Below are positions 20,742 through 29,799 of a DNA stretch of 41,546 nucleotides, one piece after another. Each line of letters starts with the position of its first letter. Within the stretch, counting starts at the first letter, position 1. The DNA lies in contig MU621241.1 of assembly GCA_025399215.1 (NCBI GenBank), positions 1 to 41,546 of the forward strand. The letters are read 5' to 3'. This DNA is from Globomyces pollinis-pini (taxonomy: Eukaryota; Chytridiomycota; Chytridiomycetes; Rhizophydiales; Globomycetaceae). Under the pieces are notes generated by a model. That model worked only from the letters and a program-made list of their open reading frames with translations. It was not told the DNA's origin and searched no databases. A program made the translations under genes and the position numbers.

Positions 20742-22512
20742 ATGACAACAACTACTGGTTCTATAGAATCAGTCAGCTATAAAGATGAGGAATGTTGTTC
20801 TATCTGCTTAGAATCGATCAGACAGCAACAGGAAATTCCAGATAAGAGTCCTCTCTTGAAGTTGGCACATACTACACCATCGATGGTCTGTTTAACACCA
20901 GCATGTAATTTCTTGAATTTTACTTAAACTAAAAGGCCACCATATATTTCATTCTTTCTGGTAAGTAGTTTAATCTGATTGATAGCTTATTACGATTTCT
21001 ATCTTCAAATATTACATCGAATCTTTGCCCAAATTGTAGAGCCCCAATTCGAAAGGATTTGAATGTTTTCAAGTTAATATATCTTCCAGATAGTATCTTT
21101 TCTGTCATCAAGCCAACAGATATCCAACCAACCACCATTCAAATTCAACCTGCAGCCCCAGAAACCACAAGACTAATTCGAGACTTAGAAGCGCGAGCTG
21201 TTCAAATTAGAGGTAGCCGTCATCATACATTGATGTTGTAATACATCTCTCTTCACACATCGATTTCAATTACTAATCTTTTACTAGATTTGGAATTACA
21301 ACTCCTTCAAAATGCTAACGGTGCTGACTCAGATACAGACAGTGATGATGCAAATGATGCAGAGTTTGATAATCTCAATACGCTCGTTCAACAGCAACAG
21401 GAGCAAATCAGTAACTTACTATGTCAAGTGTCAAAATTGGAGCATGATAATAGTTTATTGAAGAAAAAGAAACTAGATCAGACAAATGAATGCACAGAAT
21501 TGATTAAAAAAAATACAGCATTGCATCAAAAACAATTAGTAAGCTATAGTAGAGTATGTTGACTTCCTAGGAGTACAAAAGAACCACAGAATTATTGCAA
21601 AACAAATTAAAGGTATGAGAGTTTTATAAAAGTTAATATTAGGTATCTTAGGAATTTAACGTATAAGGAAACAAGCCATGCCAATGATTTACTTGAAAAG
21701 AGACTAAAGGCCTATAAAGTGTAAATTGACTCAGTCCTAAATCGATCAGTATTGAGAGCATTTCAAACTACAGTGTGAAAACCGCCCATGATTGGCAATC
21801 CAAATTAATCGAATTGGAAAATTCATCACAAACAAGGGATGAAATGCTTGGATTTCTTCGATCTATTTTCAAGTAAGCTGTGTACTTTTGTAATCAACAG
21901 AGCACTGGAAGAAGCTACAGACCAGTTTCATATTTTCAGAGATCGGGCATTCAAACTAAAGGAAGAGAAACAAAAGCTGAAAATCCAATTAAACGATAAA
22001 GATGAGGTTAGTGAACGAAATTTAGCTTATAACAGGAACTGGTATGTTTTGAATTCACTTACAACATTTTAGCAAAAGGCCATTTCCGAATCAAAGGTAT
22101 TAACAATGATATTCTTAAATTTGCTCTTAGTTGGCTCTATATTCCGTTAATCATTCCATGGAGAAAGAAAATTTCAAAATCAATATACCCCCACCTGTAA
22201 ATAGATCTGTATGTGTTCCAGGTTCGATGGTAATATATATTGCTCATATCTGTACAGATGCGTTCGAGAGCAGGCCATTCTAGCATGTCAACTTTGCATA
22301 CTTCAATACCCTATTCAAGTGATGGAATGGGAGGCAGAGCCAAAATGTTTCCATCTACTTTCCAAGGAGTTCGAAAAAAGACTGAACAAATCAAACCAAC
22401 TATAACGAATCGCAACGCTTCAAAAGGTACATCATCAACATCATCGTCATCATCAAAAAACCCTATTGCAGGGCGTCAAAACGCAATCAGTCAATACTTC
22501 AAATCAAAGTAA
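20742..22512 (+). CDS. TRAIP: TRAIP-like RING-finger E3 ubiquitin ligase
   Basis: TRAIP ubiquitinates stalled replisome components and interstrand-crosslink-blocked forks. The product is about 454 residues (human TRAIP 469). The N-terminal RING has CCSIC, then C-HHIFHSFC, then LCPNCRAPI. A long coiled coil follows, from about residue 110 to 340 (LEARAVQIRDLELQLLQ, QQQEQISNLLCQVSKLE, RDRAFKLKEEKQKLKIQ). The C-terminus ends QNAISQYFKSK, a PIP-box (QxxIxxYF) for binding PCNA, as in vertebrate TRAIP. Introns: 20905-20935, 20961-20985, 21213-21287 (75), 21539-21570, 21613-21667 (two units), 21719-21756, 21873-21900, 22007-22035, 22042-22072, 22097-22130, 22230-22257. The 38-base intron 21719-21756 is the least certain. 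Total keeps frame. The name rests on architecture, so another RING-coiled-coil-PIP ligase is possible. Confidence 0.82.
21613..21667 (+). other. Chain of two complete GT-AG intron units in the TRAIP-like gene
   Basis: The 55-base intron is 21613-21642 (30) plus 21643-21667 (25). Both units begin GTAT and end AG; the joint reads AG|GT. The flanking exons LLQNKLK and ETSHANDLLEKRLK join in phase 0 only if both units are removed together. Confidence 0.75.
22036..22041 (+). other. Candidate 6-base micro-exon (Glu-Leu)
   Basis: GAACTG lies between 22007-22035 (29 bases, GTTAG...CAG) and 22042-22072 (31 bases, GTATG...TAG). Inclusion gives DKDE-EL-QKAISES, continuing the coiled-coil pattern. Because six bases keep frame, the alternative is one 66-base intron; only transcripts can decide. 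Confidence 0.5.
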
Positions 22513-23196
22513 TTTAATCAAAATGATCAACCATGCGACATTCCCGTGATTCGCCTCGATTCAATAAAACTTGTATAATTTGATACAGTTTAATTGTGAG
22601 GGTGTGATGTCAGTTGATTAGGGCTTTGGCAGCTCATTGACTAATTGGTAAAAACATTAATTACGTGATTCACATTCACATCACTATATGAGAAATCGAA
22701 AAAACAACTATTTTAAATTCATTGTATTCTTCACTATGTGAAAACATTTATGGTAGTATGAGTGAGAATAAAAGAAGATTATTATGGTAAGGGAACTGAA
22801 TCACGATACCCATGAAAGTACGATGGTCTTCCAGTGAGTCAGGCGGTTGAACTAGCAAAGAATATTCATCATCAGTCCATCAGGTGACTGCACCCTTCAG
22901 CTGATCACGTTGTTGATATCACCTGAGTGCATGTGTAACGTCAACTGACATCACAATTTTTTTGTTTGGACAGACCAGATGAGCAAAATAGGTTAGGCTC
23001 GATTAAATTAAACTACAATAACGCTCAATATTTAATATGCCAATTGCGCCATTAAAAATCTGGCCGTTTCAACTTAGAATGCACAATAGAGTTGAATTAT
23101 GGCTGGAACCTCGATTAAGTACCCGCACATGACCTCAAAAGGCAAAGACATGGAAGTGACTATAAAAACCACCAAAAATGGTAACATTTCAAAACA
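22513..23196. other. Intergenic stretch, promoter of the amylase gene
   Basis: No gene seen. Several short inverted motifs (TCAGGTGACTG / TCACCTGA near 22878-22926) lie in the middle. A TATA box stands at 23161-23168, 29-36 bases before the amylase start. Confidence 0.55.
23161..23168 (+). promoter_or_regulatory. TATA box of the amylase gene
   Basis: TATAAAAA, preceded by GTGAC, about 30 bases before the ATG at 23197. Position and sequence fit a core promoter with a short leader. Confidence 0.55.
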
Positions 23197-25201
23197 ATGT
23201 TCAGTCCATTTCTCTTTGCATTAGCCGCTGCGCAATTTGCAGTCAACGACCGTGCAATCAGTGTACAATTGTTTGAATGGAAGTTTACAGATATCGCTAG
23301 AGAATGTAAAGAATTTTTGGGTCCAAAGGGTTTCTCGTTTGTGTCAGTCAGTCCTGTACAAGCACACTCTAGTCAAAATTTCGCTGGTGGACCACCTAAT
23401 CCTTGGTATTTATCATACCAACCACTTGGTAACCTATTCAGGGTCTCATTATATAGGGTTTAAAATTGGAAATCGACTTGGTACCGAACAAGAGTTCCAA
23501 GATATGGTGAATACCTGTAAAAACGCATCAGTCGATGTTGTTGTAGATGTCATCTTCAACCATTTAGTGGGAGTGGGCCAAACTGGTAAAGGTGGTTATG
23601 GTTCAGACGCATCTTGGGTTTCGAAGCCATTTGCAGAAAACTTCCCAGATTCTGGTTTTACTGCTGAGCATTTCAATGATAATTTGTGTAATAGAAAGAT
23701 TGCTGATAATGAATGGTCTGATGACTGGAAAGTGCAAACTTGCCGTTTGGTTGATTTGGCTGACTTTAAAACTGATCATCCCTACGTTCGTGCCAAAACT
23801 GTGGAATTTCTAAACAAACTGATCGATATGGGTGTTTCTGGTTTCCGAATTGATGCATCCAAGCATATTCCTTTCGCTGACGTTGATTACATATTCAGTC
23901 GACTCAAAAACACTTATGCAGGTCGCAAACCTTATATCACCCAAGAAATTTTCTATGCAATCGGAAGCACTAATGATTATCAAAACTTCCCACAATTAGG
24001 ACGTGTATTGAACTTTGACTATGCCCAAAGAATTGGTCAATACTTCCGCAACAGAGATGGAAAGACTATTGACAGATTAGCAAACGAATTCAATTTCTTC
24101 AAGCTTTCAAGTGGTGCATCCACCACATTTATCGAAAACCATGATGTCGAAAGACGTATTGATGGATTTCAAAACTATGCTTTATTCCATGTTAATGGTG
24201 GTTGGTGGTATAAACAAGCTATTGCGTTCAATATTTTATACCCTTGGGGTATCTCTACCATTCACTCAGGATTTACCTTTAAATACCTTGCAGATGAAGT
24301 TCAAGATGTTTACATGTCTCCAACAGACAGCAAAGGTTATGTACTGCCAATGGGTCCTATTATTGATAACAAATGCCCTTCAACCTATCAATGCCAACAC
24401 CGTTTGTCTGATGTGTATCCATTGGTTAAAGTTAGAAACCACATGGGTGCCCCTCAGGTTACTATTCAATCTGCTGGTACCAACAGAATTCATTGGAACG
24501 TTCCTGGTAAGGCCTTCGTTGCATTCAACAGTGCACAAGGTGGAATTGGAAATGAAGACTTCATTCAATCAGTATTTACTGGATTAGAACCTGGCGTCTA
24601 TTGTAATATGCTTTATGGATATGCATCTGGTCAATCATGTGTCAAATGGCCAGGTGTTGAATTGAATAACCAAGAGCAAATCGCTTATACAGTTGATAGT
24701 AACAAAATGACCACTGTTAGAATTCGTGCTAGTGATAAATCAAGAGTGCTTGCTTTGTATTCCGCTGCTGATGGTGTGTGGTCATCTACTACTGATCCTG
24801 TTACTACATCCGTCTCTATTACAACCTTACCAGCCACCACCACAGTTGTACAATCAACTACTACTTCTTCTTCTACCCCTACCCCACCATCAGGTGTAAT
24901 TGTTAACTTCTCTGTATCTGGTGTCTCAACCACTGTAGGCCAGAACATCGTTGTTGCAGGTTCTATCCCACAATTGGGTAGCTGGATCACAACTGGCGCG
25001 CTTAAACTGGCTGCTACTAATTGTCAAGGATCTGTATGTGTCTGGAGTGGATCCGTTAATATTCCAGCCGGCACTGCTGCTAGCTGGAAGGCTGTTTTAG
25101 TTAATGGCAGTACTGCACGTTGGCAATGCGGAGATAACAATAGTTTTACTGCATCTTCACCTGTCAATAATGTTAACCTTGCAAATGCTAGAATTTGCTA
25201 G
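23197..25201 (+). CDS. Secreted alpha-amylase (GH13) with C-terminal starch-binding domain (CBM20-like)
   Basis: Hydrolyses alpha-1,4 links in starch outside the cell. The product is about 658 residues. A signal peptide covers about residues 1-13. GH13 landmarks: DVIFNH (108-113), GFRIDASKH with nucleophile D210, YITQEIF with acid/base E241, FIENHDVER with D307. A Ser/Thr-rich linker (about 520-560) leads to a starch-binding domain (VGQNIVVAGSIPQLGSW, WSGSVNIPAGTAASWKAVL). The core (QLFEWKFTDIARECKEFLGP, SYQPLGFKIGNRLG) resembles animal and actinobacterial amylases (GH13_15/24/32) more than Taka-amylase-type fungal enzymes, as judged from memory of the families. One intron, 23429-23456 (28 bases), lies at the SYQPLGFK segment. 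The remaining 1.7 kb is uninterrupted. Confidence 0.94.
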
Positions 25202-25561
25202 TCTCTTTTTGAAAAACAAATAAAATGAACTTCGCAGTATATGAATTTTTGTTTTACATACATAAGATTTTATCTACAATATATAAGACTCACTTGCCAC
25301 ACATCCTCATGGACATGCCAATCTAACTGACATGAAACACTGATTACATCATTGAGGGCTCTTTGACTATTTTACCACCATAATAATTTGGCACATCTTC
25401 AAGTGCGAATATTTTGTTTGTTGTAACGGATATCAAACTATATGCTCCATGTTTGTCCAATTCTGGAGTGATCAACATTAGGATCAAAAAATATGGAATT
25501 AGTGTTTTGTGTCACTGTCTGTCCCTTTTGATCCATTTTCAACTTTCCTATTCCTAAAACA
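25202..25561. other. Intergenic stretch
   Basis: No gene seen. AATAAAATG just after the amylase stop (25218-25226) is a likely polyadenylation signal. The rest is the presumed promoter of ceramidase A. Confidence 0.5.
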
Positions 25562-26461
25562 ATGTCCTTCAATGTCAAAAGGGAATTAACTGCCGATATG
25601 GACAGAAACAAAAATGGATTTTGGAGTTCTACTTCGTCTATGGATTGGTGTGAAGAAAACTATACAGTATCCCCCTTTATTGCAGAATGGTGGAATACCC
25701 TGACCAATTTAAACTATATTTTGTTAAGCTTGGTTGGATTTTGGAGTGCTTATCAGACAAAGAGCGAAACTAGGACTTACTTTCTTTATTTGGCTGCTCT
25801 TGCTATTGGTTTAGGTGATCTAATTGTGCCATTAATAGAAAGGAAGTTTTGCATTCCATATGACACTTACATATGAGATGCAGCTCTCGGATGAACTGCC
25901 CATGATCTTTGGGTAAGTAGATATATAGATCTATTAACTATCTCTAGAACTGCTTTTCATTTGTATTGCGGTATTAACATCTTTCGAAGTTCAAACGTTT
26001 TCTCTATCATAATTTTGTCAGTGGTATCAATGGGAATTATCGTCCATTACCTAGTGACGTTTGATTTTGCTTTTTTTGAAACAGCATTTATGATGATGCT
26101 TATTGCAGGAGGACTTTTCCCACTATATCATATCTGGACAATGTCCAAAACCCACCCAGGCCATTCACGACAACTTCTAAGATTGTTTGGGCTTGTATAT
26201 TTCGGGTACATTTTTGGGTACACGTTATGGAATATTGACAATTTGAAATGTGAAGAACTACGAGCGGTACGTGACAAAGTGGGAGTGTTTTCGTTTCTAT
26301 TTCAATTTCATGGATGGTGGCATTTGTTTACAGGTTTAGGGGCTTTCACATCCGACACTTTAGTCCAGTACATGAGATTGATTGTATTAGGAAGGAAAGG
26401 TATAATGATCAAGTGGCTTGGACCATACCCAGTTGTTGTAGCAAAATCTAAAGGCGAGTAG
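25562..26461 (+). CDS. Alkaline ceramidase, paralogue A
   Basis: Hydrolyses ceramide to sphingosine and fatty acid at ER/Golgi membranes; a seven-helix membrane metal enzyme. The product is about 278 residues. Family marks: GFWSSTSSMDWCEENY, AEWWNTLTNLNY, the zinc-ligand motif SFAFHMTLTYEMQLSDELPM, NIDNLKCEELRAVRDKVG and FQFHGWWHLFTGLG with two further zinc histidines. Introns: 25815-25842 (28 bases, starts GTGAT) and 25913-25947 (35 bases), both in positions shared with paralogue B at 32990-33947. It faces the 200-residue membrane protein gene tail to tail (126 bases apart) and forms the outer left arm of an inverted duplication. Confidence 0.93.
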
Positions 26462-26569
26462 TTGGTAGTAAATAAAGAACAAATGTCAATTATCCCTATT
26501 TGTTAGTATCGTCGACAGTTAGATAAATCACTTCGCTCGCGGGAACGCTTATGTATTTAAAATACAAGT

Positions 26570-27397
26570 TCATTTTAGATAATATATTAAGAAACACAGA
26601 TACGAATAAATTGACGTTCTTTGAGGTAAACGACCCCACTGAACCAGAGCAGAACAGGAAAAGTAACAACCGTAAACGCAATCGCAATCACATACCCACA
26701 CCAAACTGGTATCGAGAAAAAGTCCGCTAAAAACGGTATCAGTAAATTCGTATTCCAATTCCCAGTATAAAGTCCAAATGGTAATAATGTCAATACAAAC
26801 ATAACAATAGAAGACGGGAATTTAAACAATACCAAATACAAAAACATTTTCCAAACTGTTCCGTTAAGTACCGTACTTTTCACATGCTTTAGCAGTCCAT
26901 TCTCATAATTCAATTCCAGATTGAGAGAATCCATACCAACTTTCTCTTCAAACAGAAAAGAGTGCATATAGATTTCGAATTGAAATAGGTAGATCCAGGA
27001 TCGACATGAGATGTACAGAAGCGCGATGCCGATAGGAAAAAGGATCAGTAGTGGGATGCTGGTGGAAGCCGTTGTTAGTCCCCACACAAATACAAACACA
27101 CCCCAAGGGAAGTTGAACAGCAGGTAGTAGATGTAGGTTGCGTACAAATTGATCTGAAATACATGTGCGAAATAATTGAATTGGATCATTAAGTTAATTT
27201 TGATTTTGGCTATTCTTTGGATGTTAGCGATAATTTATACGTTTTCAGATGCTTTTTTTGTTGGTCACGAACGCATTTAGTGTGTAAAAAAAGCATAAAG
27301 CAAACACAAAACGGATCATTTCATTTACTACGAACGTATTGATATGACATACACACTACAAAGCAATATGTAGCGGGACTGTGTACATGGCAATCAA
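26570..27397. repeat. Left arm of an approximately 0.83 kb inverted repeat
   Basis: Reverse complement of 32082-32907. The arms are nearly identical over coding and 5' flanking sequence, with scattered single-base changes and small indels. Identity stops abruptly after ATCTAAAATGA at the 3' side of the gene and fades near TTGATTG upstream. The arms are 4.7 kb apart. Confidence 0.92.
26587..27189 (-). CDS. 200-residue membrane protein, copy 1 (putative sensor-domain type)
   Basis: Intronless. At least four hydrophobic segments are arranged as two similar halves: YIYYLLFNFPWGVFVFVWGL followed by IPLLILFPIGIALLYI, then WKMFLYLVLFKFPSSIVMFV followed by VWCGYVIAIAFTVVTFPVLL. The YLxFxFPxxxxxFV pattern at the start of each half recalls the prokaryotic putative-sensor family (Pfam PF13796), recalled from memory and not searched. 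The two halves join through a soluble stretch (EEKVGMDSLNLELNYENGLL). Copy 2 at 32288-32890 differs at two residues (L/V in VWGxTTAS, S/T in LLWFxGVV). Function unknown; a membrane sensor or lipid-associated role is a guess. Confidence 0.8.
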   Translation of the reverse strand: MIQFNYFAHVFQINLYATYIYYLLFNFPWGVFVFVWGLTTASTSIPLLILFPIGIALLYISCRSWIYLFQFEIYMHSFLFEEKVGMDSLNLELNYENGLLKHVKSTVLNGTVWKMFLYLVLFKFPSSIVMFVLTLLPFGLYTGNWNTNLLIPFLADFFSIPVWCGYVIAIAFTVVTFPVLLWFSGVVYLKERQFIRICVS

Positions 27398-27604
27398 TTG
27401 AAATCAATGATTACTTTTTGGTTTACCTCAAAGAACTTCAGATTAATCTAACAATCAAAACTATATGTACAAACGTACGCTTTGCCTCAGACGATTACGA
27501 AAGAAACCTCTAATTAATAGCACAAAAAATTTACAACTCAATTGATCAACATACTGCCTGAAGAAATATATTGTAACAATATAAGGTTTATTTCAAGGAG
27601 AGTT
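27190..27604. other. Inverted-repeat upstream part and 3' region of the SET-MYND gene
   Basis: 27190-27397 is the duplicated upstream region of the membrane-protein gene. 27398-27604 is unique and presumably holds the SET-MYND terminator. No gene seen. Confidence 0.6.
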
Positions 27605-29045
27605 CTATTTGTTACATACTTGTTTATGTTGGTTCCAATCAGCAAGTTGACATTGTCTATCACAGTATCCTATCTGATGGCACTTTGCACATTTCTTCAA
27701 ACCTAATTGTGATTTTTTACAATGACCACAAGTATAAGCTGCAATCAAATCCCGACATTTTGAAAGGGACAATGAAAGTATAGTTTGTTCTGATATACTT
27801 ACAATGGAACAATTCCAAGATGGTGATCCTGGTTCCATTGTGGCTATCATATCATGAAGCTGTTGAATAGTAAATGCAAAATTGGATAAAATGGCGGTTA
27901 TTGCTTCTTGCAGAGCATTGAGTATTTCTAACTCATTCTGAAGCGAAACCACACCTGTCACATTTCCAACGGCTTGAATTTCATCATCATTAGCACGCTG
28001 AATTCTCAAGTACTGTAATACATTAACAGGCATAGGATCTTCTTTTGTTAATAAAAAAGTTGAGTTTGGATCCATTCCAAATCGCTTGAATATCCTGACC
28101 TTTTCATCATACAATGGCGACAATGGATGAGTGCTTAGTACCAATTCAAAATTATCATTAATGTTGTCTTGCATGACGAATCCATACAGTCGTAGTAACC
28201 TGCTATTTGATATGATTCCGTAATTGATAAATACCTAACGTAAGACTAAATGATATTCTTACTTGATCACCAGGCTGATAATCTTTACCAGCAATCACTT
28301 GAATAGAATTGGTTTTGATATCGTATTGGTGACATTGTGATACGGATAAAGACCCATTGAATAAATCCATAAATGGTACTAAACATCTCATATGTGTTGA
28401 TGTGCCAGTTGATTGAGGAATGAAGAAATCCATACATCGACTCCAAATTGTGCATAAAGCCCACATATACTAAGATGAATTAAACGACAGATACAATACC
28501 TTTTCTAATGTATAATCGGAGAGTGGAAAGGTATCGGAGTTCTGACTAAAGACATTCATTAATAAATTCATGTAATCTTCTTTGATTTGATTCTTAAGGA
28601 CAGTGGAAATATTGAATAAAGAAGAACCATAACATTTATCAAGATCGTCATCCGAATAAAAAATAGAGTTTGTGTATTCTGTTGGCAACACAGATGCATG
28701 TAAGCTACGGATATAATCCAATTGTTCAACATTTCCCAATGCCAACAACTCATTGTTGGAGAGTTTTGAAAATGATTTATGGGAGTAATACATTAACAAA
28801 ACTGCCAAACAATCATCATCTGAGATATCAGCTCTAGATACTATGGTTCCCAGTAATGGATGTTCTTTAGCAGAAGTAGCAGACCAACACCATTTTAGAG
28901 GGACAGACAGAATTTGACTTGAATTATTGAATTTCTTTGTGGCAGCAAGACCTCTACCAGTTCCTGAGAAATCCTTGATTTCGACATTTCCAGTTCCAGA
29001 AGCACCGAGAAGTTGAATGGTTTCCGCTAAGTGAATTGTGTTCAT
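27605..29045 (-). CDS. SET-domain protein with C-terminal MYND zinc finger
   Basis: Probable protein-lysine methyltransferase of the Rubisco-LSMT/SETD6-like class. The product is about 460 residues. The SET part opens with FSGTGRGLAATKKFNNSSQI and continues through YMWALCTIWSR, LVPFMDLFNG (the usual NH motif is NG here), GDQVFINYGI and LLRLYGFVMQDN. A helical region follows (EILNALQEAITAILSNF), then a MYND finger at the end: CGHCKKSQLGLKKCAKCHQI...CDRQCQLADWNQHKQVC. In SMYD proteins MYND sits inside SET, so this order is unusual. Replacement of the catalytic-pocket NH by NG raises doubt about activity. Introns 28470-28499 and 28235-28262. The start is the ATG at 29045; the frame is open a little further upstream. 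It lies in the unique core of the inverted duplication. Confidence 0.85.
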
Positions 29046-29799
29046 GAGACAAGATAAAAAAATGTTTGAAGATTTTTTTTCCCAATTGAAAGAATCTGAA
29101 TATACTTTAAAGTCATTAATTACCTCAAATGGCCCTATTATGATATATGAATTATATTTTCTAATCACCTGCCATCGGAGTCGCTGTAGCGTATACTGTC
29201 ACAATGATGGAAACCAGAAGAGTACATGTTATACATATCATAAAAGTATCCAAAAACATAAAAAGAACAACCTACTAAATATAATCCAACCAAAATATAA
29301 AAAAACCAACTAAATACAAGGAAGTAATTCCTTTGCAATTTATAAAAACAAACCCAAGTGAACATGATGATCAATAAAACAAATATAATTATCCTTACTT
29401 CACAAAGAAAAAACAAAAAACAAGTCGACTGAATGTGATACTAAAAACAGAATTTATAACTTCCAAGACAAGAGAATGGCTAGGCCATTAGAGATTGGCT
29501 AGCCCATATCTCTAATGGCGGAAGCTCTTTAGAAATGAGTAAAACATAGTCACTGGCACACCAAAACTTAAATCAACTCACGAAAAGATATATCTACACA
29601 TTATACCATGGTAATTTAAGAGAACTTTTATAGAAACTTTTAAGCTCAGGTTAATTCATCTGCTGATATTGATTTCAATGGCAACTCGAGTTCCTTCAAT
29701 AACAATTGATATGGTTGTCCAAGTCCGAATTTGGAACAATTCTTGTCTCCCATAGTGTTTCATATTTCGTTAACACAATTTTTGCTTTACAGAAATTCA
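29046..29799. other. Divergent promoter region with a perfect hairpin
   Basis: Between the divergent SET-MYND gene and the 721-residue gene. A minus-strand frame at 29165-29416 encodes two hydrophobic stretches and could be a small membrane protein, but the composition is AT-driven and no support exists. The hairpin at 29484-29519 is the clearest element. Confidence 0.5.
29484..29519. repeat. Hairpin, 12-bp perfect stem with 12-base loop
   Basis: GCCATTAGAGAT (29484-29495) pairs with ATCTCTAATGGC (29508-29519). The loop contains the 8-base palindrome GGCTAGCC. Comparable in geometry to the hairpins at 2913 and 9242; this one and 2913 lie in divergent promoters. Confidence 0.75.

Noticed and set aside
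29165..29416. Minus-strand 83-codon hydrophobic frame
   Set aside because: Phe/Tyr/Leu richness is expected from AT-rich DNA; no paralogue, no promoter signal, and it cannot be spliced in frame into the SET gene.
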